Of a stretch of 64,000 nucleotides of DNA, positions 1 to 11,777 are shown one piece after another. The notes beneath the pieces were generated by a model. That model searched no databases. It was not told where the DNA came from and saw only the letters and a list, made by a program, of their open reading frames with translations. The DNA is from Phaseolus vulgaris (lineage: Eukaryota > Streptophyta > Magnoliopsida > Fabales > Fabaceae), in contig NC_023749.2 of assembly GCF_000499845.2 (NCBI RefSeq), positions 9,344,013 through 9,408,012 on the forward strand, read 5' to 3'. The first letter of the stretch is position 1; each line of letters starts with the position of its first letter. The position numbers were made by a program, and so were the translations under genes.

Positions 1-1429
1 CAAAAATTCAAAGGTTTCAGTAGTTAATTTCTTTCTCAACTTTGTCTTAAACCTAGTAGTTATATATGGATGAAGATTATGCATGGCACTTTCCCCACAT
101 AGATAATAGCTCCATGGAAAGGAAATAAAAGCATGCATGCATAATTCCCCTTTGAAATTAGTTCTGAGATGAAAAAGAACCTTTAATTTTTAAAAGTGAA
201 GGGACATCACATACGCGCCACCTAGTCCATTTTTCTCAAAGCATGCTGATTAAAGTTAGATTATATCGTTATTTAATCTCTTTTTAATGATTATCATCAT
301 TGTCATTATCATGATGTAAAGCATCTACTTCAATTTGGCGTGGATAAAATGTAGCCAATTCAAATTCAGTAGGTATGCACACAAGTATAGAAAACTACTG
401 AAGAGCAGTTGTGGAAAAACAAAACAATCATTGACTCTGCTCATGAGTTCGGTTTCCATGAAATGCATGTGACAAAGAAATTTCTTCTGGAAGTGATCGT
501 AATTTCTTAAGAACGAATTCAAGTACCATTTAGCAAACCGATCCAATGTTCAACCTACGATATATAACCTGATCATAGTTGCAACAATTATTTATAGAAC
601 AGAAAGAACTCTTTCATCATAGTTTTTTATTTTTTTTCTAATACCTAGCTAGCTAGCTAACTCACTGAAGGTGTATATAACTGAAATGCTACACATGAAT
701 AATAATAATTAATAAATTTGTCTTTTACTACCAAAGGACGTAATAATTAAGTGTATATTCTGTACTTTTTTTTGGAAATAAAATTGCAGCAAATTTTTTG
801 AGGTGAATGATCAAATCTACAACCAAGTTTGTCGCAAGTGGGGTGCCAAAGTCTTTGAGATAGGGTACTTTTATAGTACTAAGCTTTCATTCCTCCACAC
901 AATAAATCTTAAACCTTGTTCCTTAAAAATAGGGGAATCACCTAATTAAGTTAATTAGTGTGTTCAGTTTTAATGGAAACAAATCGTAATTATTATGATC
1001 ATGTTCCCCTCAAAGGTAGATCAGGCACGTGCAACTATATTCCCTCGTAGTGGTGCTGATCTTATTAGTGATCTTGAGCCCTTTACTTCACAGCCTACAA
1101 ATAGATCCTGATTTCTACTAGAAATAGAAAGAATTTCTCCACAAAAATGGATCAAACTTTCATTACAATGTAAAATCAACTTGTATTTATACTTCATCTT
1201 TTTAAAAGCTTTTTCATTTGTCTTCTTCACAAACATCTGTCAACTTTACTGAGTTAGACATCATTATGATCTTTTGTCTCTAATTTCCTTTCAAAATTGT
1301 AGTAATAATTACAAACGTAATTCTTCCCAATAGTCCTTTTTACATGGTTTTCTACTTTTCTTCACAAATCAAGATTCAAAAGTAGAGTAAAATCTAGAGT
1401 ATGAGAAGTTGAGAAGCAATTTAACTAAC
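1..1429 (-). other. Intron 1 (partial) of the WIP zinc-finger gene
   Basis: This stretch lies directly 3' of the donor of the WIP-type exon 1 (minus strand). I searched the minus strand for the conserved second exon, which should start with a Met-His-Met-Trp-Gly-His block, and did not find it. The whole stretch is therefore most simply the 5' part of a long first intron, with exon 2 to the left of the window. Short ORFs at 325-546 and 1021-1236 resemble nothing and look like chance. Confidence 0.5.
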
Positions 1430-1954
1430 CTGCATGTTGTTATACCTATTGAAGGTTTTGCTGCATATGGAGCAAGCAAACTGCATCGGTCCAACGAGGA
1501 TCTGTGCTGGAGTTGGAATCCAAAACCTTCTCTCTTGGTTAAAGGAGCATCCATGGAAGCTTCTCTTGGAGGATTCTTCTTCTTCCTTGACATGGAAAAT
1601 CACCTTCTCATCATCAACAACCTCATGATGCCTTTTAGCACTGTCAGGCAAACCAATGTGCAAAGCCACAGTCACTTGTTCAACTTTTTCCTCTTTCACC
1701 TCAAAACTTTCTACTCTATGATGGTCTTCATCTTTTGAGGCCCTTTCACTTAAAATGGGCAAGAATTGGATGGTTTCATGAACAAGCTCATGCTGAGTGA
1801 AACAAAAAGAGGAAGATGATGATGAAGAAGAAGAAGAAGAAGATATTGTGTTGGAATTTAGAAATGAAGGAGAAGAACATGGCTTGAGCCACTCAATGAA
1901 AGTAGGAGCATGAAGGTATAGATTCTTATTGTTCTCCACATTGCACTCCATCAA
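1430..1954 (-). CDS. WIP-type C2H2 zinc-finger transcription factor, exon 1 (partial gene)
   Basis: Exon 1 encodes 175 residues starting at the ATG at 1954. The N-terminus is Met-Met-Glu-Cys, followed by a [14 protein letters not shown] block and a serine run (about 12 Ser) encoded by a trinucleotide repeat near 1813-1850. The middle is acidic and rich in Glu/Lys. Residues 144-162 hold the diagnostic WIP motif ([16 protein letters not shown]). The first zinc finger begins there (Cys161, Cys164) and is cut after RYNNMQ by a phase-0 intron with a GTTAGT donor. WIP genes are known to carry an intron at this place, with the remaining fingers in exon 2. The family (TT1/WIP1, NTT/WIP2, WIP3-5, DOT5/WIP6) acts in the nucleus in seed-coat pigmentation, transmitting tract, root and vein development. 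Which member this is cannot be decided without exon 2. Identity of the family is firm. Confidence 0.9.
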
Positions 1955-2061
1955 ACCCTTATTCTTGAAAGAGAGTCCTTTTGGATTAAGAGAATGATCT
2001 TCTCTCCTCCTCAGAAAAGGGCTATGTGTGTATGTTCAGACTTTATGGTAGAAAGCCTGCA

Positions 2062-2075
2062 CTTATAATATGGTT
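2062..2075 (-). promoter_or_regulatory. Possible TATA box of the WIP gene
   Basis: On the minus strand the sequence CCATATTATAAGTGC lies about 110 bases upstream of the ATG. The position suits a TATA element with a 5' leader of roughly 80 bases. This is by eye only. Confidence 0.35.
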
Positions 2076-2079
2076 TGAT

Positions 2080-4462
2080 TAAGGAATGGAGGCTTTGTTT
2101 GTCTTTATGAACCTTTTTCTTTTTTTCTTTATTTTGTAACCCCTACTTTTCATTTTTTCCCCTTCTTGTCCTTTAATTGTTTGTTTCTTTAGGGAGAGAC
2201 TAATTGGAGGGTATTGAAAATGACATGCAAAAAATAACTCATTTATTAGAAAGAATCCTATAATAGTCTCAACTTTGAAGTCTATAATCAATGCTAGTCG
2301 TCAGATTGGTCATCAGTTTTAGAAACATCATTAGCTCTTGGATAAGTTTAGCAAGGAATTTAATTAACCAAAGAAATCCAATAATATTTAGAACACTTCA
2401 ATATATAAATGCACTTTCAAGTAATTATTTATAAAATAAATAAAAGGATTAAGCTTATTTAGAGTGTATAAAGATAAATAAATAAATAATATCAATTATC
2501 AATAATATAATTTATCATTCATATATTTCAAAAAAATTCATGATTTTTTATGAATTTAATTACAATAATAATAATGATAATTTATTTTTTCTTATCAATT
2601 GATAATTTATTTTTTATTTATTTATCCTCTAGAGAAATTGAATCCTAAACAAGGAATTCAAACTTTTTTTTTCTAAGATTAAGATAGACTCTCCAATAAG
2701 GTAGACCTTACATTTCCAAATTTGTTACAAGTGTACTTTCATTAAATAACAAGTATATAATGTTTTCTACTAAAAAAATTATTTATTTATAAAAAAACCA
2801 TGCTGAAAAACATTTTTCATTCCAATAAAACACTTTTCAGAGAATAAAGTTATTGAAAATAGATAAATAAGATTTCTAAATATTTTGTAAAATATATTTT
2901 GTTATAGTAAGATCAGTCGTAATTAATGGTAGGAGATTTAGATCATTTAACCAGATCTTAATTCTTACTTCAATCTCATAACCACATTGTCATATTTTTT
3001 AAAACAATATTCCATTTATTTATTCAAGCTACAACTTTGAACTTTGATTCTTTTCATAATGTATCGTGTATTTAACTCTCCTATGTATATGGCGTTTCGC
3101 CTTATTTCCAAATATAAAAATTGATTTTCTATAAACTAAAATTAATTTACATAAAAAAACTTATATATATATATATTATTTTTATCTGCAAAATAGAATA
3201 TATATATATATATATATGTATATATAAATTTTGAGGAAGAACTGGTTTAAACATATTGAAATTCGATTGGTATAGTGTGAAGGGTATTTTGTTGATCAAA
3301 GATTTTGTGCAGAATGTATATGTAAGATTGAATGTGAGGAGATGCAGAGAGATTTTGAAACATTGACCTTAAGCAAGTGATCTGAAATATAGAGAAGAAC
3401 ACGAAGACGGCATTAACTGGGTCAATACCTAAACCAAGAAAAATACTATAAATGACGAACAAAAGAAAATAAGGACCTTGACATAGTGTTATATATATGT
3501 AGTGCTTATAAATAAATAAATAAATATTTGCACCGTGTTGCATAATTTCAATAAGTCAATAATTTTCTGTTGCTTCATGATGGCTGCAGCAACTTACTGA
3601 TATTTTTCAATCCACAAAACTACACAAATAATATTTTATAGCATTTTTTCTATATATTACTATTATTTTTTTTGTTTTTCTTTAGAAAAACTTTCCAACA
3701 TTTAACTACCATCTTCTAAAAGGAAATCAAAAGCTTCCTTTTGATATAATACTATGCTGCAGTATAAATTATTCTTCTTAAAACGAACATATATAATTAT
3801 TAAATCTTGTATTGAATGTTTAATATATATACTTCTTACCATTCAGGAGACTAGTGACATTGCACACCCTTAGATGTATTAGTGCAAAAATATTATTTAA
3901 CAATAATTATAATAACATTGTTTTAAATTTCATCGGTCACACTTTTTAATTAATGTAAAACATGATGATGATGTTTTAATTGTCTTCGTATATACACTAT
4001 TTTTTAACCATCACAGTATAAATAGTTGTTGTTATAGGGTATATACAATGATGATTAAATACTAATTGTCATAGTATGATTTTTATATTAAACTAGCGGA
4101 CAAAAATTTGTGTATTGTATTTTTTTATGTTATTATTTATATATTATGTTTAATATTAAAAATAAATAAATAAAGGTTATATATATTTATTATATATTTA
4201 ATAAGATTTATTAAAATTAAATTCATCAATTAAATATACAAATAAGAAATAATATTTTAATCATTTTAGTGTCACTAACAATGTTACCGAACAAATGTAA
4301 ATATATGATTGCATCATCTTCCAGTAACTATCTCTTTTATCTCTTTCTTTTACATAAAAGAGTCAATGAGAATAAATAAACACTCTTTGTTTCCATTTTC
4401 ATCTTTGTCCTTCCTCCTCTAGGTCTTCTTTACCCCTCTGGATGAATGACTTATGCATCTTA
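2080..4462. other. AT-rich intergenic sequence
   Basis: No convincing gene was seen. It holds an AT-rich foldback at about 2460-2634 (left arm with AAATAAATAAATAATATC, right arm its near complement) and an (AT)n microsatellite at about 3163-3230. The short ORFs here have no recognisable domains. The sequence from about 4080 to 4260 resembles, in inverse orientation, the end of the dispersed repeat seen at 14945. Confidence 0.5.
2460..2634. repeat. AT-rich foldback (MITE-like)
   Basis: The left arm (AAAGATAAATAAATAAATAA...ATCAATTATCAATAA) is nearly complementary to the right arm (TTATCAATTGATAATTT...TTATTTATTTATCCTCT). A smaller hairpin around AAAAAATTCATGATTTTTT lies in the centre. No target duplication was identified, so the class is unknown. 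Confidence 0.35.
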
Positions 4463-4791
4463 CACTACAAGAAAATCATGAAATATAAACTAATTTTAGA
4501 TATAAAAAATAATTAGTTGTTATCGTGACTAAATTAGAAACCATTTTAGAGACTAGAAAAACTTTTGGTTTCTAAATTAGTTTCTATTATTGTTAAGTGG
4601 TTTGTAAATTGGTATATAATTAACATCTAAATAATTGGTAGTTAAAACTTTGTTAGCTAATTAGATACCAATTTAGAAACTATTTAACAATAATATAAAC
4701 TAATTTAGAAACCAACTTTTTTTTAATTACTATATCAATTAATTATTTTTGTCTCTAAAATTGGTTTCTATTTCATAATTTTCTTGTAGTG
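4463..4791. mobile_element. CACTA-type foldback MITE, copy 1 (329 bp)
   Basis: The element begins CACTACAAGAAAATCATGAA and ends with the complement (...TTTTCTTGTAGTG). It is flanked on both sides by TTA (4460-4462 and 4792-4794), the 3-bp target duplication expected of CACTA/En-Spm elements. Nearly the whole length folds back on itself: blocks such as AATTAGTTTCTATTATTGTT recur as their complement in the right half. It encodes nothing, so it must have moved with transposase supplied from elsewhere. Related copies are at 7793, 24512 and 26546, and degenerate ones at about 21408 and 51385. Confidence 0.8.
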
Positions 4792-4794
4792 TTA

Positions 4795-6590
4795 GTATAC
4801 AAGAAGCCTGAGAACAAAACAGAAACATGTAAATAAGTTTAATAAAACATTTATCTCCTTTTAGTTTTAAAGGCTTAAAAAAATTATATTTGAAGACAAA
4901 AAAAAGTAGTGAATTGTTAATGTTTATAAAACAATCATTTTAGTGCTCTTAATAAGAAAAAAATGAATTTCTTTAATAAAAAAAAAGAAAAAGGATTTAA
5001 GGGAAAAATAGTGAAGAAATAAGCAACCATGTGGATATCTGAAACGCAGAAAGCAAAACGTGGTTAGGTTTACAGTTGTAGTGTCTTATGAAAAAAAATT
5101 GAGAAACTTACTCATTTGAGAGTGGAGGAAACAAAGTGAGTGGGGGAAAGTGGAGAAGAGAGCGCATTGGATGAAGAGTCACTCGTCTTAATTCAACCAA
5201 GGTTCCAAACTTCATGACGGTAAACCAATACAAAAACTATGTACAAAATCTTATATACAAAAATTCAATGCATGTAAAGAAGACGGAACAATTGGAACAA
5301 AACCAAAAAAAGTAGAAAAAAAATGAGGATGAGAATATGTAAGTATCTACATAGAAAAGAAAAGAAAAAAAATGAGAATGTGTGTATCTCCAAGAGAGAG
5401 AAAAGGATGTGAGAGAAATGAATGAATACATTAATATTATAACGTATCAGTTTAAGAGAAATTGAGAGAGAGAAATGGGAAGTTTTTGATAGAAAGGATA
5501 GTGTAAAGTTTTTTTTATAGAGAGCGAAGTGAGAAATTGTTAAGAAAATTAAGTTTGATTTTTAGATTATAGAATTAAAAAAATGAGAGTGAATACCAAA
5601 AAAAGAAAAATTACAGGAATATCTAAGATACCAATAAAATGACAAAAAATCTCTTATTATATATTTATAAAATAATAAAATAAATATTTATATAAGGATA
5701 AAATGAAAAAGTAAATATTGAAAAAAATCCTCTTTGGATATAAAAAATGTAATTGTACTGAATATTTAGTTTTTGTATTTTTTTTCTCTCTCTTTTATTT
5801 TATTTTTTTCCTTTTTGTTTGTAGTTTTTTTTTATTAACAAGTAATAAAAGTTTGTCTTTGTAGTAGTCACACAAATCGTGTTGTCATAGCCGTGGTCTT
5901 TTATTATGGTTGGATCACCACCTATTGACTCCGTCATTGATTGTGTCTCCTTGATTGCATTGTTACCAATGTGTTCTAATTGATTGTATTTTCATCAAGT
6001 GTCGTGATTTGATTTGTGTTCGTCAGTGCCTTCATTAAATTATTTTCAACTTGGTAGGTTATTTTATGCTTTCTATCATTTTTCATTTGATAATTTTTTA
6101 AATTTAGTTTGCATTGTAAAAATATATTGTATTTATATAGTTTTAAAATATATTTTGATTATATTATAATTGTTTATATTGATTATTTTTTTGAATGTAT
6201 TTGAATTGACTCCAAAGCTTTGTATTTTCGTTGTGTTGTGGTATATTTATGCAATAACACAAATTTAAATGAGGTATAAACAATAATGATATTTCTCTTC
6301 AATAACATAAAAATTTAAATAATGTATAAACAATGATGGTAGTTCTCTTCAGAGAGTGATCATACATAACACATTTTTTTATAATACATAACACATTTTT
6401 TTATAATAATAATGAATGAATAAATATGAAACACTTCAGGAGTGAACTAACTCTTATACAACTTATTAAAAACAGCCAATCAACAGAAAACCATTTCATA
6501 GTATTGTCATTGTAATATTTCTCAACAAATTTGTATTATTCTGTTTTTTTTTTATATTTAGTGAATTTTTCACTTGATTATTCAAATGTT
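4795..6590. other. Intergenic sequence without a recognisable gene
   Basis: Mostly AT-rich, with a purine-rich stretch at about 5090-5480 (many GAGA and GAAA runs) that produces spurious minus-strand ORFs. Nothing in the six frames resembles a known protein. Confidence 0.45.
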
Positions 6591-6599
6591 CCTTGTGGG

Positions 6600-6906
6600 T
6601 TCAATATCCGTCCTTAGGGACAAATTATTACTTCTGAAAATGCGGTGCACTTGCCATAAAATAGTCATCAATTGCTTATAGGGTGGTCAGGCTGGTCATT
6701 GATGTCTTTGAGGGGTATTAGCTCTTGTGGTGGCTTTGAGTGGTAGGCGTTATTGACTGGTGTTGTTTGTACAGGTAGTTGGTTACAAAATTGTTGGTTT
6801 TTGTTTTGATTTGGAGAGAGACGAGTTTTTTTCTATTGTTTTGTATAAGGGTTGGATCACTCTTGAAGTGATCCATATTTATTTATTGTTTCTTACTGAT
6901 AAAAAA
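6600..6906 (+). mobile_element. LINE 3' end fragment (plus strand)
   Basis: The stretch ends ATAAGGGTTGGATCACTC...GTGATCCATATTTATTTATT...TTACTGATAAAAAA. The same 3' end, with mismatches, terminates the LINE fragment on the minus strand at 9907. This 3' end, with a GATAAAAAA tail, is what I know from plant L1-type LINEs. No coding domain survives. The 5' border is uncertain and could lie anywhere around 6590-6700. Confidence 0.55.
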
Positions 6907-7792
6907 GTTATTTTAAATTATACTACTTTTTAAATTATATTAATCTTTAAATTATATTAACCTTTTATTTTTAATTAATTATAAAAAAGATTATATATAA
7001 TAAAAATGTAAAATACATATACGCATATATTTTCATTAAGAATAATTAAACATTGAGTCAATAATGATATACCAACATTTCAATGCTTTCATACTAATAA
7101 TCTTTGACTCTCTAGGTAATATGTGACATCTACATTCCCATATGTATAGAGATAGAGAGGTGGCTTAAGACTATGTACCAAGACACTTGGCAAATATTCC
7201 CTTGTACAAAATTCAAATCTATAACTATGAAGAAACGTACAAAAAATGAGGAAAAATTGTACCTAATTTGTATTTTAGAGCCAAACGGAAGAACCCATAT
7301 GTGATTAGGTGTGTGGAGCCAATTAAATGATTTTTACCGACAACATTGGCAAGAGCATCTTTGTTAGACACAATGCATACTTATTATTTTATAACTCCTT
7401 TTTGTTTATGATTCAACCATATCGTCACTCCCATCTTCTATCATTATCATCATCTCTATCTTTTCTTTCCACCATTTTCAATCTTTATTTCTAACTTTTC
7501 TCACATTTTTATATTATTGTCACTGTCTCACTTTCATCAATAAAGTTTCCATGCTATACTGAAAAATTAATTCTATGCATAACATACATGTTTATTAATT
7601 AGCTTATAACTAAGTATGTACTTATTCTTAATATATGTTTAGGGTTTAGTATTATTTATACTAGCACAAAGATAGACACAATCTCATTTGTGTATTTCCA
7701 TCTTTTCTCATGATATATATATATATAAATATATATATATATATTATTCTTAAATTTCTTTTTTTATCAGTTAGTTTATCTTCTATTTTTTT
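6907..7792. other. AT-rich spacer
   Basis: No gene was seen. An (AT)n microsatellite sits at about 7713-7745, close to the MITE that follows. Confidence 0.45.
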
Positions 7793-8124
7793 CACTATAA
7801 AAAAATTATTAAATAAAAATTAATTGGTCTATTAAATTAAATATTATTTTAAATATTAAAGATATTATTGATATCTAAATTAGTTTCTATTGATAAAAAA
7901 AATTATAAATTAATATATAATTAATTACAAATATTTTATCTATCAATTTAGAATTTAAATAATTGGTAGCTAAAATATTGATAGTTAATTAGATACAGAG
8001 TTAAAAACTATTTAGTAATAATAGAAAATAACTTAGATACCAATCATTCTTTAGTTTCTAAAATAATATCTAATTTAGTTAATATAATAATTAATTATTT
8101 TTATTTAATAATTTTTTAGTAGTG
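7793..8124. mobile_element. CACTA-type foldback MITE, copy 2 (332 bp)
   Basis: It starts CACTATAAAAAAATTATTAA and ends with a near complement (...TTAATAATTTTTTAGTAGTG). TTT flanks both ends, fitting a 3-bp target duplication, although TTT in AT-rich DNA is weak evidence. The interior shares blocks with copies 1, 3 and 4 (for example AATTGGTAGCTAAAA and ATTAATTATTTTTA). It is more AT-rich and more diverged than copy 1, so probably older. Confidence 0.65.
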
Positions 8125-9239
8125 TTTTATTTATTTATTGTTTTACATTGTCCTTTGTATTGTAATTTAAAATAAGAGTTGAAGAGAAAAACATTTTGTC
8201 TGTAGGGAAACATTTTCCTTATAGAAAATTTGTAGTATTTTAAAATCGTAACTTTTTTTAAAATGATAACATTTAATCACATAAGTATCATATTAAATTA
8301 AAATTGAGAGAATAATGGTGATAGCTTAATGTGAAAGACTAAAAACAATGGCATATATATAAAAGATGGAGACTAATTAAAAAGTTGATGCAAGACTAAA
8401 ATTAATTAGCAAAATGTTGAAGGATTAAAGTAGTTTTTATAAAAAGACAAGAGACTCAAATAAAAAAAATTCTACCTATATGGATGTGCATGTATATATG
8501 CAGTTGCAAATCTTGTTCAAAGAAAAATCCATTAATAGTCCTACAAATCTACATTAATATGGTCAACATCAAACGTTTGAAGTTGGGTTTTATATTATTC
8601 ATAAACTCGATCGTGTTAATTTAATCTCTCTTTTTTCAAATCTTTGACTATTTTAGTTTTTTATATTCTGAATTTTTTTTTGTGTGATAACGATAGAAGA
8701 ATTAGCATTACAAAATATAATTATACATTTTTTCATTATACCCTTATATATAATGGAGTAGTTAAACGGATAAATTACTTTAATTTTTAAGTGCATTTTT
8801 AACAAATTATTAGTACTATTTTACTTATTTATATATACAAATCAAACACAATAATCACTTCACATGTAAATGAACATTAATATTTTAACCCTTAAGATTT
8901 TAATTTAAATATTTTACTTACATTAAATATGATTGCAGGACACCAAAAAGGTAGTTGTTTTTTTTAATAAGTAAAAAGAATCTATAAATAATACACTACT
9001 ACTTGAATACTATAATCCGTTTACAAAATAAAATTGTATACCAACATATATTACATCTGCATAAGTAATAAACTATTACTCCTACTATTGTGTATTCAAT
9101 AAAATATACTTTTCAAAAAATTAAAACCCCACTTCACAAAATAGTTCTTTGATAAAAAAGAAAAAACTTAGTTTGTTCACTACATTCATGAGCTTGTTCA
9201 CTTAAACTCTGTTTAGTAGTCACTTTGGAATCTTTCATT
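8125..9239. other. AT-rich spacer
   Basis: No gene, RNA or defined element was recognised. Reading frames are short and broken. Confidence 0.45.
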
Positions 9240-9600
9240 ATTATCTTGATAATAAATAAATTGAATTAAAATAAGTATTTAAGAGGTGATTCAACCCATA
9301 TATAAAAGATAGACTAAAAGTCTCAAAACAAAATACAGAAATAGTTCAAAAAAGACCACCAGCATAGCAACACAAAAAAGAAACTTATGAGCATGCTATG
9401 CTTCCTGCATGTGGATTAGTTATAGCAATGGAACTTATCAACTATCCAAAATAACATAATGCATCAGAACCACCGTGACATCAAAGAAAAACACTAACAG
9501 AGATTTGATGCAGACTTTAGCAACAAGGATCAACTGAGAAATCTGTGTAAAAATCAAACAATGCCACTATGCTTTGGTACATGCTATGTTTTGGTTAGTG
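9240..9600 (-). mobile_element. Possible second LINE 3' end (minus strand)
   Basis: Read on the minus strand, the sequence ending near 9240 contains GGGTTGAATCACCTCTTAA followed by an ATTTATTTATTATC stretch and a GATAATAA-type tail. This resembles the LINE 3' ends at 6906 and 9907. Similarity is weaker than between those two, and the 5' limit is a guess. Confidence 0.35.
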
Positions 9601-9792
9601 ATTTGGTTATTTCTTGCTCCAACTGTTGAGGGATTAATGGTTTGCTCATCAATATAGACTAAGTGATATTTGCCCTGCATTTGACTTTTGTATTGTCAAT
9701 ATTGAGTGTACTAATCTTTCAACAATAAAAGGAATCTCCAACAAAATATTTATTTGGTATCTGCTGCATATATATATAGATGAAATAGGCAA

Positions 9793-9882
9793 GCAACCAG
9801 TGTAATACAAAGAGCATTGTAGGCAACCAGTGTAATACAAAGAGCTTTGTAGGCAACCAGTGTAATACAAAGAGCTTTGTCT
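9793..9882. repeat. Triplicated 30-bp tandem repeat
   Basis: Three consecutive copies of a 30-base unit beginning GCAACCAGTGTAATACAAAG, with one mismatch in the first copy. The array sits just beyond the 3' end of the LINE fragment. Being a multiple of three, it makes a spurious repetitive minus-strand ORF (YYTGCLQ repeats). Confidence 0.8.
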
Positions 9883-9906
9883 CTCTCTGCTTATTGTTAT
9901 TTCAAT

Positions 9907-10782
9907 TTTTTTTATCGATAATAAAAAATTAATAAATATGGGTCATTTTAAGAATGGTTCAATCCTTATATTAATCAGTAGCAGACATACTCTCATGTAT
10001 GTCTGTACAAAACACTCCTAACTTAATCTAGAGAAAGTCACCCGACATACTAAGTAAATATCTCATAAGATCATCCCCATACAAACCATCGGGTCTATGC
10101 ACCAATCAGAAAAGGAAAAAAACGCAGGTTGTGACTTGAATGGAACCCAAGACCAAGTTTTTAATTGGACCAACACAAAAGCCTCCAGTACATCTACTAC
10201 TCCCCCTTTAAAGATAACCCTATTTTTGTGCTTCCAAATCTCATTAATTATTGCAATCCAAATCTCTCCCCAAACCTCATCCATCGAAGTTGGCGCATTG
10301 CTCATCCTAAACTGGGAAAAGTTTAACTATGGGACATTATGAAACGCCCCCTGCACACCCATCCATACACAACAATGGTTCCATAATAACCAAGCAAATC
10401 TGCACTCGAAGGACAGATGGGTACTAGTCTCCTCCTCCACCCTGCACAGGCTGCACGTAGAACTTACAACCGTAATCCCGCGCCTAACCAGGTTAGCCTT
10501 AGTTACCAACTTGTTTTCCAACATCTTCCAAGTCGTAACTAGTGCAGTATGTACAACTTTACTCACCCAAAACTTTTTAAACCCCGTCCCATTCTCTCCA
10601 TCTTCGTCCCCCCTTAGGCAGAGGTAAGTCGATTTAACCGTATACTCGAGTTTCTCCCCTTCCTTCCACTTCCACCTATCCTCCTTATCCAAGTAAAAAC
10701 TCGCACATTGGACTGCCTGACAAAATAGAACTACTATTTGCTTTTCCCATTCAAACAGACAAAATTTCAATCCCACTTTCCG
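9907..10782 (-). pseudogene. 5'-truncated LINE: C-terminal zinc-binding RT region and 3' tail
   Basis: On the minus strand, 10776-10063 reads in one frame with a single in-frame stop at about 10327-10329. The N-terminal half holds the zf-RVT module that follows plant LINE reverse transcriptases: CSLCRVEEETSTHLSFEC, with the Cys-x2-Cys and His...Cys residues, followed by a tryptophan-rich stretch. The second half (IWKHKNRVIFKGG) is the usual C-terminal tail. The 3' end is near 9907 with an ATCGATAAAAAAAA tail and shares its 3' UTR with the fragment at 6600-6906. The polymerase and endonuclease domains are absent, as expected of a LINE copy truncated during target-primed reverse transcription. 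It is inactive. Confidence 0.8.
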
Positions 10783-11044
10783 TTATTTCATCCCCCGAAA
10801 GCTACCACCGATAATATACTTGGAGTTTCAGCATACTAACATGCATCATAATAGTATTTCCAAAATTGACCAATCCACAAGATTCATACATCTATTATAC
10901 AGAATGCAACTTTTTGGTTCACTACAAAAGGGATGAATAACAAGATGCATCATATCATCTCATATCAGGTTCAGTTGGCTTTGAAAAACATAGTGTAGAT
11001 GCAGATACTAAGAGATGAGGTTTTTCCTTTTACAATTTTTACCT

Positions 11045-11054
11045 ATCTTAGAAA
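11045..11054. repeat. Target site duplication of the MULE, left copy
   Basis: ATCTTAGAAA directly precedes the left inverted repeat. The identical ten bases directly follow the right inverted repeat at 13895-13904. Mutator-like elements usually make 9-11 bp duplications. Confidence 0.9.
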
Positions 11055-11507
11055 GGTTTATTGACCATGATGGGGTTTTTTTTTTTGGTTTTTACCAAAA
11101 TGGTGTCCGTTTAAAAAAAATTATAAATTTAGGCAAGTCGTGCCTAATTGGGACGACTTCATATGCAGAAGTCGTACCAATTAGGCACGACTTCTGCCAT
11201 GTCATACTAAAGTCGTGCCAACTTGGCACGACTTCTTCCCTGTCATACTGAAGTCGTGCCAACTTGGCACGACTTATGCCCCGTCATACTGAAGTCGTAC
11301 CAACTTGGCATGACTTCTGCCCTGTCATACAGAAGTCGTGCCAACTTGGCACGACTTCTGCCACATCATAATTTTTTTTTTAATTTTATTGTTTATATAT
11401 TGGGTAGTAAGTTCTGTAATGTTAAAAATTAATTTTATACATAATTTTCTAAGAGTGTTAGTTTTAAGGAACAAAAAATTGGATAATCGTGTATGGATCA
11501 TGTTTGA
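11055..11507. repeat. MULE left terminal inverted repeat
   Basis: It contains a T-rich lead, then about 230 bp (11132-11365) of roughly 60-bp units. Each unit is built around a near-palindrome of the type AAGTCGTGCCAA/TTGGCACGACTT, joined by GTCATAC-type linkers. An AT-rich inner part follows and ends at TGTTTGA. The right end (13442-13894) is its inverted copy with scattered mismatches. Confidence 0.9.
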
Positions 11508-11777
11508 CGGTAATGTAATACAATAACTTGATTATTTGATTAATTAAAAAATGAAGAAAATTGTTATTGAATTTGGAAATAAATACATAAATGAAAATTT
11601 ATTGTATTTGGAAAATAAATAGAGAATTATTGTTGTGAATTTGCAAAAATAAATAGCTTGAGAAGTAATGATTTTACAGAACACGTAATGATGATAAGAG
11701 ATTAATTAGAACTAAACAAATTAGTAAGATTCATTTCAAGATATAAAATAAAACTATAAAGTTGAACTAGAAGTAAA
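11508..11777. other. Non-coding interior of the MULE
   Basis: AT-rich sequence between the left inverted repeat and the first ORF remnant. It has no recognisable coding content and may hold the promoter of the deleted gene. Confidence 0.4.

Noticed and set aside
1409..1738. Plus-strand ORF of 109 codons
   Set aside because: It is antisense to the WIP-type exon, whose protein is clearly conserved, and has no features of its own.
5237..5431. Minus-strand ORF rich in Ser and Phe
   Set aside because: It is produced by a purine-rich low-complexity stretch on the plus strand.
9649..9870. Minus-strand ORF with YYTGCLQ repeats
   Set aside because: It arises from the 30-bp triplication beside the LINE.
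11132..11365. Regular repeats with spacers that recall a CRISPR array
   Set aside because: They are palindromic units inside a MULE inverted repeat in a plant genome; spacers are not unique and no cas gene exists.
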